A stretch of 36,529 bases of DNA from Streptomyces zinciresistens K42 (lineage in GTDB: Bacteria > Actinomycetota > Actinomycetes > Streptomycetales > Streptomycetaceae), in the NCBI RefSeq assembly GCF_000225525.1, contig NZ_AGBF01000056.1:1-36529 (forward strand), given 5' to 3'. This document shows positions 24,199-31,219 of this stretch, in pieces. The notes beneath the pieces are model-generated. The model did no database searches and was not told the DNA's origin. It worked only from the letters and a program-made list of their open reading frames with translations. A program made the translations under genes and the position numbers. The number at the start of each line of letters is the position of its first letter. Position 1 is the first letter of the stretch.

Positions 24199-24969
24199 TC
24201 AGCGCAGTTCCTCGGGCGGCGTACGGTTCTCGTCGACCTTCTGCACCCGCTCCAGCTCGCCCCACACCACGTACCGGTAGCGGCTCGTGTAGATCGGCGT
24301 GCAGGTCGTCAGCGTGATGTAGTTGCCGGCCTTGGTCCTGCCCGACTCCTTGGGGATGTCGGCGAGGACCTGGACGTTGTACTTCGAGGTCTCGGGAAGG
24401 ATGGCGTAGACCTTGTAGACGAACCACTTGTCCTTCGTCTCGAAGACGATCGGGTCGCCCTTGGCGAGCTTGTGGATGTTGTGGAACTTCGCGCCGTGGC
24501 CGTCCCGGTGGGCGGCGAGGGAGAAGTTGCCCTTCCGGCCCGAGGTCGGCAGCGTCGCCTTGACGGGATCGGTGTAGTAGCCGGCCACGCCGTCGTTGAG
24601 GATCTTCGACGTCGTGCCCTTCTCGACGAGGATCTCGCTGCCGCTCATCGCGGGCACGTGGAGGAAGCCGATGCCGTTCTTGGCGTCGAAGGCCGCGCCG
24701 CGGCCCGAGCCGCCGTCCTGCCGGGCCCAGATGTCACGGATCTTGTCGGCCTGCTCGCCGGCCGCGCGGTCGGCGACGACGTTGGTCCACCACAGGGAGT
24801 AGACGACGAACAGGCCCATCACCAGGCCCGCGGTGATGAGGAGTTCACCGAAGACGCTGATCACCGTGGCTATCGGGCCCATACCGCGCCGGGCCGGCCG
24901 GCCCGGGGAGGGGGAGTCGCCGACGCGCTCCGCGTGCTCGGTGTCGTCAGTGGTCGCTGCCACGTTCAT
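24199..24969 (-). CDS. srtE2: Class E sortase, last gene of the operon (SrtE2-like)
   Basis: This 256-aa protein has a short cytoplasmic N-terminus (1-30), one membrane helix (about 33-58) and an extracytoplasmic sortase domain (about 95-240). The catalytic set is visible: His154 in LAAHRDGHG, Cys223 in LTTCTPIYT and Arg232 nine residues on. Class E sortases of Streptomyces anchor LAxTG-type proteins such as the long chaplins to the wall; in S. coelicolor two adjacent class E sortases (SrtE1, SrtE2) are needed for aerial hyphae. It starts six bases after the longer sortase ends. Assigning E1 or E2 from order and length is my inference. No LAxTG substrate is encoded in this window. Confidence 0.88.
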   Translation of the reverse strand: MNVAATTDDTEHAERVGDSPSPGRPARRGMGPIATVISVFGELLITAGLVMGLFVVYSLWWTNVVADRAAGEQADKIRDIWARQDGGSGRGAAFDAKNGIGFLHVPAMSGSEILVEKGTTSKILNDGVAGYYTDPVKATLPTSGRKGNFSLAAHRDGHGAKFHNIHKLAKGDPIVFETKDKWFVYKVYAILPETSKYNVQVLADIPKESGRTKAGNYITLTTCTPIYTSRYRYVVWGELERVQKVDENRTPPEELR

Positions 24970-24975
24970 CTGCCC

Positions 24976-26295
24976 TTAGTTGACGAGCGCATCCGGCTTG
25001 CCCTTGCTGCGCGGCCGTTCCTCGACCATCTTGCCCCAGACGATCAACCGGTACTTACTGGTGAACTCCGGTGTGCACGTGGTGAGTGTGATGTAGCGGC
25101 CGGCTTTCGTGAAACCCGACCCCTTCGGAATCGGCTCCAGCACGCTCACGTTGCTCGGCGACGTCACCGGCAGGATCGACGCCATCTTGTACACGTAGTA
25201 CGTGTCCTGCGTCTCCACGACGATGTCGTCGCCGGGCGTGAGCCGGTTGATGTACCGGAACGGTTCGCCGTGCGTGTTGCGGTGCCCGGCCACCGCGAAG
25301 TTGCCCGTCTTCGCGTCCGGCATCGCCGTCTTCAGCCTGCCCTCCGAGTAGTGCCCGACCATGCCCCGGTCGAGCACCTTCTCCTTGCTGATGCCCTCGG
25401 CGATCGGCACGACGACGTCCAGCTTGGGGATGGTCAGGAGCGCGAAGCCCTGTCCGGCCTCGAAGACGCCCGGGTTGCGCTTGCCGTCGGCCCACTCGTC
25501 CTGGAGGCTGCTGGCCGCCCGCTGGGCCTGCGCGTCCGCCTCGAAGTTCGTCCACCACAGCTGGTAGCTCACGAACAGCAGCATCACCACGCCGGTGGTG
25601 ATGAAGACCTCGCCGATCGCCCGGCTGGCGAGCACGGCGGGGCCGGGCCTGCGCGCGCGGGCCTGCCGCCGGGCCTCCATCCGCGAGAGGGGGGCGCCCG
25701 AACTCTCCGGGTCCGTCCCGGCGCCGTCCCGGGGGGAGCCGCCCGGACGCCCGCGCCGCCCCTTGGCGGCCTTCCTGCGGGCCGCACGGCCGCCCGTGGG
25801 GGTTCCGGCGGCGGGAGAGGCGGCGGAACCGGGAGAGGGCGCCAGAGGCCCGCCGGCGGCGCCCGGACCGGCGATCCGCAGCGCCACGGTCTCCTCGTCC
25901 GGCGGCTGCATGGACCGCTCCGTGTACGGCTCCCGGGGCGCGGGTGCCCGGCGGCGCCGGACGGGCTCGGCGGGCGCCCCGGGGGCCCGGCCGCCCTGGC
26001 CCCGACTCCCCTGGCCCTGACTCCCGTGGGGGCCGCCGTACCCCTGGCCGCCGTAGGTCTCGGCGCCGTACCGCTCGCTGCCGTAGCCGTCGGCGCCGTA
26101 GGGCTGGGCCGGCTGCGCCTGGGCGGCCTGTCCGTGGGGGGTGTGGCCGTCGCCGTACCAGTCCCCGAGCGCGGCGCTCCCCGCGTACGGCTCGTACCCG
26201 TACGGGGCGCTCTGGTCGCCGGTCTCTCCGTGGGAGCCCGCAGGGGACTCGCCGTATCCGGAGCCGGACTCGCGCTCGGGGCGCAGCGCGGTCAC
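24976..26295 (-). CDS. srtE1: Class E sortase with long Gly/Tyr/Gln-rich cytoplasmic tail (SrtE1-like)
   Basis: This 439-aa protein is much longer than a usual class E sortase. Residues 1-105 are disordered and rich in Gly, Tyr, Gln and Ser with GYG/RYG-type repeats; 110-220 are basic and Pro-rich. A transmembrane helix (about 226-247) and the sortase domain (285-425) follow. Catalytic residues are His338 (VAGHRNTHG), Cys407 (LTTCTPEFT) and Arg416. The GTG start overlaps the pabA stop as GTGA. An upstream in-frame codon would add about 22 residues but lies within pabA. The family cleaves LAxTG-like sorting signals. The tail's function is unknown; it faces the cytoplasm and could scaffold or localise the enzyme. 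Confidence 0.88.
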   Translation of the reverse strand: MTALRPERESGSGYGESPAGSHGETGDQSAPYGYEPYAGSAALGDWYGDGHTPHGQAAQAQPAQPYGADGYGSERYGAETYGGQGYGGPHGSQGQGSRGQGGRAPGAPAEPVRRRRAPAPREPYTERSMQPPDEETVALRIAGPGAAGGPLAPSPGSAASPAAGTPTGGRAARRKAAKGRRGRPGGSPRDGAGTDPESSGAPLSRMEARRQARARRPGPAVLASRAIGEVFITTGVVMLLFVSYQLWWTNFEADAQAQRAASSLQDEWADGKRNPGVFEAGQGFALLTIPKLDVVVPIAEGISKEKVLDRGMVGHYSEGRLKTAMPDAKTGNFAVAGHRNTHGEPFRYINRLTPGDDIVVETQDTYYVYKMASILPVTSPSNVSVLEPIPKGSGFTKAGRYITLTTCTPEFTSKYRLIVWGKMVEERPRSKGKPDALVN

Positions 26296-26930
26296 GCCGT
26301 GGCCCTGCCCACCACCGGGGCGAGCCCCGTCGACCTCGCCACCGCGCCCTCGTCGCCGCACTCCACGAGCCAGTTGGCCAGCATCCGGTGCCCGTGCTCG
26401 GTCAGGACCGACTCGGGGTGGAACTGCACGCCCTCGACCGGCAGTTCACGGTGGCGCAGGCCCATGATGATGCCGTCGTGGGTGCGCGCGGTGACCCTGA
26501 GGTCGGCCGGCACCGTCCCGGGCTCGGCCGCCAGCGAGTGGTAGCGGGTCGCGGTGAACGGCGAGGGCAGTCCGGCGAAGACGCCCTCGCCCCCGTGCTC
26601 CACCGGGGAGGTCTTGCCGTGCAGCAGCTCCGGCGCCCGGTCCACCACACCGCCGTACGCCACCTGCATGGACTGCATGCCCAGGCAGACGCCGAAGACC
26701 GGCACCCCGGTCGCGGCGCAGTGGCGCACCATGTCGACGCACACCCCGGCCTGCTCGGGCGTGCCCGGACCCGGCGACAGCAGTACGCCGTCGAAGCCGT
26801 CCTGGGCGTGTGCCGTCGCGACCTCGTCGTTGCGCAGGACCTCGCACTCGGCGCCCAGCTGGTAGAGGTACTGGACCAGGTTGAAGACGAAGCTGTCGTA
26901 GTTGTCCACGACGAGAATGCGCGCGCTCAC
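26292..26930 (-). CDS. pabA: Glutamine amidotransferase subunit of ADC/anthranilate synthase (PabA/TrpG)
   Basis: This 212-aa class I glutamine amidotransferase has the catalytic triad Cys82 (VCLGMQ), His171 and Glu173 (QFHPES). It begins SARILVVDNYDSFVFNLVQYL, and the oxyanion segment LLSPGPGTP is at about 50-58. It supplies ammonia to PabB (p-aminobenzoate for folate) or TrpE (tryptophan). The two cannot be told apart here because no synthase large subunit is near; many actinobacteria use one shared subunit. Its place inside a sortase operon matches the mycobacterial trpG beside pknB. The GTG start overlaps the stop of the small membrane protein as GTGA. The C-terminal extension (190-212) is Ala/Gly-rich. 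Confidence 0.92.
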   Translation of the reverse strand: MSARILVVDNYDSFVFNLVQYLYQLGAECEVLRNDEVATAHAQDGFDGVLLSPGPGTPEQAGVCVDMVRHCAATGVPVFGVCLGMQSMQVAYGGVVDRAPELLHGKTSPVEHGGEGVFAGLPSPFTATRYHSLAAEPGTVPADLRVTARTHDGIIMGLRHRELPVEGVQFHPESVLTEHGHRMLANWLVECGDEGAVARSTGLAPVVGRATA

Positions 26931-27088
26931 TGGTTGTCCACCGTCACATTGTTGAAGGGCAGCAGCGGTTCGGCCCACGGGAAGACATAGGTGAACAGGA
27001 CGTAGACCACGGCCACGACCAGCACGAGCGAGAGGAACGCCTTCACCCACGCATTACCCGGCAGATGCCGCCAGATCCAGCCGTACAT
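26927..27088 (-). CDS. 53-aa single-span membrane protein
   Basis: This very short protein begins MYGWIWRHLPGNAWVK and has a hydrophobic helix (about 16-38) and a short outer tail ending NNVTVDNQ. The ATG at 27088 has GGAAGGGA upstream. The stop overlaps the pabA GTG by four bases (GTGA), which strongly supports that it is translated. It lies between the third sortase and pabA in the same operon. I recognise no domain. Topology is probably N-in with a positive lead and a short extracytoplasmic tail. It could be a small partner of the sortases or of the wall machinery, but that is speculation. Confidence 0.75.
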   Translation of the reverse strand: MYGWIWRHLPGNAWVKAFLSLVLVVAVVYVLFTYVFPWAEPLLPFNNVTVDNQ

Positions 27089-27141
27089 GCCGTCCCTTCC
27101 GTCGCACCACGGCACCAGAGTCTCGCCGTACAGCCACCAGA

Positions 27142-27849
27142 CTAACGGCGCAACGCCTTCGGTTTCCCGGCCTCCACGGGCTGAGTGGAGTCCAGATGGG
27201 CCCACACGATCAAGCGGTAACTGTGGCCCCATTCCGGTTCGCACGTGGTCAGCGTCAGATAGCGGCCCGCACGCGTATACCCCGACTTACGGGGCACGGG
27301 GTCGATCACCTCAACGTCGGTGGGCACAGTTTTGTAGGGCCCTTTGTCGATCCGGTACGTGAACCAGGTCGTGCCGTCGGTCAGGACCACCGCGTCACCG
27401 GGGCGCAGCCTGGGGAAGTCCTTGAACGGGTCGCCGTAGGTGCGCCGGTGCCCGGCGACGGAGAAGTTGCCCCTCTGGCCGAGCTGGGCGGTGTTCGCGT
27501 AGTGGCCGAGCCCCTTCTTGAGGGTGTCGAGGTCGGTCCCTTCGAGCACCGGCTTGTTCCACGTGAAACCAAGGCGCGGGATGTACATGATGGCGAACGG
27601 CTCACCCGCGGCGTACGGCGCCGGCGTGGGCGGACTCGTGGCCGTGCCCGGATTCCGCGCGTCACCGGGGGCCGCGGGGGAGGGACGCAGCGCTCCCTGG
27701 GCCCACTGGTCCTGTAACCGGTCGATCTGGTCGCCCATGTCGGTGTCGGCCCGCACACCTGTCCAGAACAGCACGTAGACGACGAAGAGGACGATCACCG
27801 TGCCGGCGGTGATGCACAGTTCGCTGACGGTCCTGACCACGAGGCGCAC
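27142..27849 (-). CDS. Class E sortase, third paralogue
   Basis: This 235-aa protein has an N-terminal membrane helix (about 12-30), a Pro/Ala-rich linker (50-80) and a sortase domain. Catalytic residues are His134 (VAGHRRTYG), Cys203 (LTTCEPEWG) and Arg212. The loop after Cys reads EPEWGHS instead of the TPxxTS of the other two, so substrate choice or regulation may differ. The start is GTG at 27849 with GGAG seven bases upstream, 19 bases after the DUF881 stop. The coding sequence contains a parS-like site at 27555-27570. It may be functional, as all catalytic residues are present. Confidence 0.85.
   Translation of the reverse strand: MRLVVRTVSELCITAGTVIVLFVVYVLFWTGVRADTDMGDQIDRLQDQWAQGALRPSPAAPGDARNPGTATSPPTPAPYAAGEPFAIMYIPRLGFTWNKPVLEGTDLDTLKKGLGHYANTAQLGQRGNFSVAGHRRTYGDPFKDFPRLRPGDAVVLTDGTTWFTYRIDKGPYKTVPTDVEVIDPVPRKSGYTRAGRYLTLTTCEPEWGHSYRLIVWAHLDSTQPVEAGKPKALRR
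27555..27570. promoter_or_regulatory. parS-like site inside the third sortase gene
   Basis: TGTTCCACGTGAAACC contains GTTCCACGTGAAAC, one base from the ParB-binding consensus GTTTCACGTGAAAC. It lies within coding sequence, where it encodes FTWNK. A second copy with the same core in the other orientation is at 32056-32071. ParB binds such sites around oriC in Streptomyces. Confidence 0.75.
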
Positions 27850-27868
27850 CGGCAGCTCCAGAGGGGGC

Positions 27869-28645
27869 TCACTCCACGGGCTTGGCGTACTGCAGATCCA
27901 CTGTGCCCGAGTAGCCGGGCAGAGTCACCGGCCCGTCCTCGGTGACTTTCCAGCCGAGCCCGTAGACGTTCACGTAGACCATGTAGTTCTGGAGCGCGGC
28001 CGAGTCGGCGAGCGCCTGCTGCATCTTCGCCGGGTCCCCGACCGCCGTGATCTTGTACGGCGGTGAGTAGACCCGGCCCTGGAGGATCAGGGTGTTGCCC
28101 ACGCAGCGCACGGCGCTCGTGGAGATCAGCCGCTGGTCCATGATCTTGATGCCCTTGGCCCCGCTCTGCCACAGCGAGTTCACCACGGCCTGGAGGTCCT
28201 GCTGGTGGATGACCAGGAAGTCGGGCTGCGGCTCGGGGTAGCCCGGCAGCTTGGCGGTGGCGTCGGGCGGGGCGTCGTTGAGGGTGACCGTGATCGCCTC
28301 GCCGGTCACCTTCTGCGTCCCGGCGTCGCCCTCCAGCGCGGCCAGCCTGGCGTCCTCGGCCCTGGTGCTGCCGTCGTCGCGCTCGGCGAGCGCCTCCACG
28401 TCGTCGCGCAGGGCGGCGTTGGCGTCATCGAGCCGGCCGTTGCCGTGGCTGCGCTCCTGGATGAGGTCCGACAGTTTCAGCAGCGAGGCGTCCGTGCGGA
28501 TGTCGGTGCCCTTGGCCGTGTCGAAACTCGTGAAGAAGATCAGACCGGCCAGGGCGAACACGGCGGCCGTGAGCATCCGCACGGGACGAAACCGGGCGCG
28601 GCCAGGACTGGATTCGGTCCCGGGGGAGTCGGCAGAATTGCTCAA
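27869..28645 (-). CDS. DUF881 membrane protein
   Basis: This 258-aa protein has a short cytoplasmic N-terminus, a membrane helix (about 24-42), an extracytoplasmic coiled-coil-like stretch (about 55-105) and a DUF881 domain (about 110-255). DUF881 genes lie beside crgA, trpG and pknB in mycobacteria (Rv0012). Function is unknown; a role near the divisome or wall is inferred from context. The start appears to be TTG at 28645, preceded by GAAGGAGATAAGGG; an internal ATG at residue 24 would remove the tail. It is the first gene of the six-gene minus-strand operon and divergent from crgA. Confidence 0.82.
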   Translation of the reverse strand: MSNSADSPGTESSPGRARFRPVRMLTAAVFALAGLIFFTSFDTAKGTDIRTDASLLKLSDLIQERSHGNGRLDDANAALRDDVEALAERDDGSTRAEDARLAALEGDAGTQKVTGEAITVTLNDAPPDATAKLPGYPEPQPDFLVIHQQDLQAVVNSLWQSGAKGIKIMDQRLISTSAVRCVGNTLILQGRVYSPPYKITAVGDPAKMQQALADSAALQNYMVYVNVYGLGWKVTEDGPVTLPGYSGTVDLQYAKPVE

Positions 28646-28787
28646 CGTACCCTTATCTCCTTCGGCGCCGCGGAAGCACTACGCTAACGGACGCCCGGGG
28701 GAGCCTTTCAGAGTCCCCTTGTACGCTGCCCCGAGCCCGACCGAGTTCCCTGCGCGGCCACGCAGCGCATCGACAGGAGAGACCCTC

Positions 28788-29042
28788 GTGCCGAAGTCAC
28801 GTATCCGCAAGAAGGCCGACTACACGCCGCCGTCGTCCAAGCAGACGACCGTCATCAAGCTGAACAGCCGCGCCTGGGTCGCGCCCGTGATGCTGGCCAT
28901 GTTCCTCATCGGCCTGGCATGGATCGTCGTCTTTTATGTGACCGACGGTTCACTGCCCATCGACGCGCTCGGAAACTGGAACATCGTGGTGGGCTTCGGC
29001 TTCATCGCCGCCGGATTCGCCGTCTCCACGCAGTGGAAGTAG
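28788..29042 (+). CDS. crgA: Cell division protein CrgA
   Basis: This 84-aa protein starts MPKSRIRKKADYTPPSSKQ and has two transmembrane helices (about 31-52 and 64-80) with a short loop between them. That matches CrgA, the actinobacterial inhibitor and regulator of FtsZ ring assembly that in Streptomyces controls septation in growing aerial hyphae and in mycobacteria recruits PBPs and CwsA. The GTG start has AGGAGA eight bases upstream. The length and the positively charged N-terminal motif fit the family. A hairpin follows the stop. Confidence 0.95.
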   Translation: MPKSRIRKKADYTPPSSKQTTVIKLNSRAWVAPVMLAMFLIGLAWIVVFYVTDGSLPIDALGNWNIVVGFGFIAAGFAVSTQWK

Positions 29043-29059
29043 CGGTCGTCACGAGCCTG

Positions 29060-29088
29060 GTGGTGGCGGTCGACGCGACGGCCACCAC
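29060..29088 (+). terminator. Hairpin after crgA
   Basis: GTGGTGGC (29060-29067) pairs with GCCACCAC (29081-29088). An inner GTCG/CGAC stem closes over a three-base loop, with one G-G mismatch between the two stems. It begins 18 bases after the crgA stop. Confidence 0.65.
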
Positions 29089-29125
29089 TCGGTGAACCCA
29101 GCTCTGCCCATGGCTGTCCGCTGAG

Positions 29126-29178
29126 TTATCCACAGCTGTTTTCCACAGTGTTGAAAAAGAACGACGATCTGTGGATAA
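29126..29178. promoter_or_regulatory. DnaA-box cluster between crgA and the rhomboid gene
   Basis: Two perfect TTATCCACA boxes face each other (29126-29134 plus, 29170-29178 minus), with a one-mismatch box TTTTCCACA at 29139-29147 between them. A TTGTCCACA box (minus) lies further on at 29329-29337. No gene overlaps them. The layout resembles DnaA-box clusters described near oriC in Streptomyces that bind DnaA and restrain replication. It is not oriC itself, which has many more boxes between dnaA and dnaN. Confidence 0.75.
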
Positions 29179-29365
29179 CCCCTCGGGTGTTGACGCCGGT
29201 ATGACGGAACTACCGACTCGCCCACCCCCTTCGAAAACTTGTTCCCCCCTGCCTGACCTGCGAAAACACTGATCGGCGACAGGGGGCACAGGTGTTCCCG
29301 CACAGTCTGCACAGGATCCGCCACCCGCTGTGGACAACGCGGGTCCCCACCCGTGAAACCCGTGC

Positions 29366-30253
29366 TCAGGCGAGCTGCATCGTCCTCAGGACGGTCATCA
29401 CGACGACCGCCGCCAGGACCAGCGCGCAGGTGCCGTACTGGACGAGGGCCCGCCGCTCGCGCGGGGCGTGCACCATCGCGTAGCCGATGATGACGCCGGC
29501 GACGAGACCGCCGATGTGCGCCTGCCAGGAGATGTTGAAGCCCGGCGCGAAGGTGAAGATCAGGTTGATCACCAGCAGGGCGATGATCGGCCGCATGTCG
29601 TACTGGAGGCGGCGCAGCAGGACGGCCGTCGCGCCGAACAGACCGAAGATCGCGCCCGAGGCGCCGAGTGACGCGGTGTGCGGATCGGCCAGCAGATAGG
29701 TGAAGGCGCTGCCGGCGAGGCCCGAGCAGAAGTAGAGCGCCAGATAGCGGGCCCGTCCGAGGGCCGCCTCCAGGGGGCCGCCGAGCCACCACAGGCTCAG
29801 CATGTTGAACGCGAAGTGCCAGACGGCCTCGTGCGTGAACATCGAGGTCACCAGGCGCCACCACTCCCCCTCGGCCACACCCTGGGTGGGCTGGAAGGGG
29901 GCGGGCGGCCAGGACCCGATGAGATACAGGTCGTTGCGCAGCGACTGGCTGCTCTGCACCGCGATGAAGACCGCGAGATTGACGGCGACGAGGATCTTGG
30001 TGACCAGCCGGGGGTCGGCGGCGATGCTCCCCCCGGCGATCGTGCGGGGGCGGGAGGCGTCAGGGGCGTGTCCGGTGCCGGAACCACTGCGGACGCACTC
30101 CGGGCACTGGAAGCCCACCGAGGCGCTGACCATGCAGTCGGGGCAGATCGGCCGCTCGCACCGGGTGCAGCGGATACCGGTCTCACGGTCCGGGTGGCGG
30201 TAGCAGACCAGCGGGGTGTGCGCGTCCTGCGGGCTGCCGGCCTGCTGCTCCAT
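29366..30253 (-). CDS. Rhomboid-family serine protease with N-terminal zinc-binding domain
   Basis: This 295-aa protein begins with a cysteine-rich B-box-like segment (16-54) with CYRH, CTRC, CPDC and CPEC pairs, probably binding zinc in the cytoplasm. A rhomboid core with about seven membrane helices follows. The catalytic dyad is Ser199 in GASGAIFG and His246 in AHIGG; HFAFN (146-150) is the oxyanion motif. Rhomboids cut transmembrane substrates inside the bilayer. It lies 106 bases downstream of the cyclophilin gene in the same direction, separated by a hairpin. No substrate is evident; the 53-aa membrane protein is only a guess. Confidence 0.9.
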   Translation of the reverse strand: MEQQAGSPQDAHTPLVCYRHPDRETGIRCTRCERPICPDCMVSASVGFQCPECVRSGSGTGHAPDASRPRTIAGGSIAADPRLVTKILVAVNLAVFIAVQSSQSLRNDLYLIGSWPPAPFQPTQGVAEGEWWRLVTSMFTHEAVWHFAFNMLSLWWLGGPLEAALGRARYLALYFCSGLAGSAFTYLLADPHTASLGASGAIFGLFGATAVLLRRLQYDMRPIIALLVINLIFTFAPGFNISWQAHIGGLVAGVIIGYAMVHAPRERRALVQYGTCALVLAAVVVMTVLRTMQLA

Positions 30254-30300
30254 GAGGTCCCCTGGGTCGTCGTCGGCGGCGATGCGCGTCCCGTGGGCAC

Positions 30301-30332
30301 CGCCCCGCCCATCCTTACGGACGAGCGGGGCG
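30301..30332 (-). terminator. Hairpin between ppiA and the rhomboid gene
   Basis: CGCCCCGC (30301-30308) pairs with GCGGGGCG (30325-30332), an 8-bp stem with a 16-base loop. It may terminate or weaken transcription from the cyclophilin gene into the rhomboid gene. Confidence 0.5.
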
Positions 30333-30359
30333 TTTGGTTCCCCCGGGGAGGTGCCGGGT

Positions 30360-30893
30360 TCAGCCCTCGCGCTTCTCCACGGTCACGGACTCGATGACGA
30401 CGTCGTTGAGCGGCCGGTCCGTGCGCGGGTTGGCCGGCGCGGTCGCGATGGCGTCGACGACCTTCTGGCCGGCCGCGTCGACGACCTCGCCGAAGATGGT
30501 GTGCTTGCGGTTCAGCCACATCGTCGGCGCGACGGTGATGAAGAACTGCGAGCCGTTCGTGGCCGGCCCGGCGTTGGCCATGGCCAGCAGGTACGGCCTG
30601 TCGAAGGCGAGGTCCGGGTGGAACTCGTCCTCGAACTGGTAACCGGGGCCGCCGGTGCCGTTGCCCAGCGGGTCACCGCCCTGGATCATGAAGCCGCTGA
30701 TGACCCGGTGGAAGACCGTGCCGTCGTAGAGCCTGGCCGTGGACTTCTCGCCGGTGACGGGGTTGGTCCACTCCCGCTCGCCCTGGGCGAGTTCCACGAA
30801 GTTCCTGACCGTGATCGGCGCGTGGTGGGGGAGAAGCCGGACCTCGATGTCGCCGTGGTTGGTCTTCAGGGTGGCGTAGAGCTGCTCGGCCAC
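30360..30893 (-). CDS. ppiA: Cyclophilin-type peptidyl-prolyl cis-trans isomerase
   Basis: This 177-aa protein is a complete cyclophilin domain without a signal peptide, so it is cytoplasmic. Family residues are present: FHRVISGFMIQGGDP (active-site Arg, Phe and Gln), MANAGPATNGSQFFIT and HTIFGEV. It speeds proline isomerisation in protein folding. GTG 30893 gives VAEQLYATLKTNHGDIEV and has GGAAGG upstream; a longer open frame exists but lacks the family start. The gene corresponds to Rv0009 (ppiA) in the conserved M. tuberculosis gene order and is divergent from the DUF5324 gene. Confidence 0.93.
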   Translation of the reverse strand: MAEQLYATLKTNHGDIEVRLLPHHAPITVRNFVELAQGEREWTNPVTGEKSTARLYDGTVFHRVISGFMIQGGDPLGNGTGGPGYQFEDEFHPDLAFDRPYLLAMANAGPATNGSQFFITVAPTMWLNRKHTIFGEVVDAAGQKVVDAIATAPANPRTDRPLNDVVIESVTVEKREG

Positions 30894-31219
30894 GATCTGC
30901 CTTCCGTTGTCTTTCCGTGACGCCCCGATCCTCGCACGGACCGCGGCTCCCGTGCCCCGGCTCCCGTTCGCCGCGGGACGACCTCTGCGATCCCTCGCGG
31001 AAAACGCGCCGAGTACTCCCGGGACGGGCGCGCGCGGCGGCGAACCGTGGCATTGTCGACGACAAGCGACTGTTGCCCCTATTGATCCGCTATTGCTCTC
31101 GATCAAGCAGTTCCGGCACCCAAATGCCAGCCCCTGCATGCCGCTCAGTGTTCTGACAGGCATGATCCGTAAAAGGGTGGAAAGTCGAATTACCGTACGC
31201 CACCGAGGAGGAGGAACCC
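30894..31219. other. 326-bp divergent promoter region, no gene
   Basis: It lies between ppiA (minus) and the DUF5324 gene (plus). It contains an inverted repeat TTGTCG-A-CGACAA (31053-31065) and two CTATTG copies shortly after it. No convincing promoter boxes could be assigned by eye. The local base composition is less GC-rich than the flanking genes, as expected for a promoter region. Confidence 0.4.

Larger units (their letters stand above)
29043..29365. other. Intergenic region with a DnaA-box cluster, no gene
   Basis: This 323-bp gap between crgA and the rhomboid gene has no plausible ORF. It holds a terminator-like hairpin after crgA and four DnaA-box-like 9-mers (29126-29134, 29139-29147, 29170-29178 and 29329-29337), annotated separately. 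Confidence 0.6.

Noticed and set aside
29126..29337. oriC
   Set aside because: Streptomyces oriC carries many DnaA boxes between dnaA and dnaN; only four boxes and neither gene are here.
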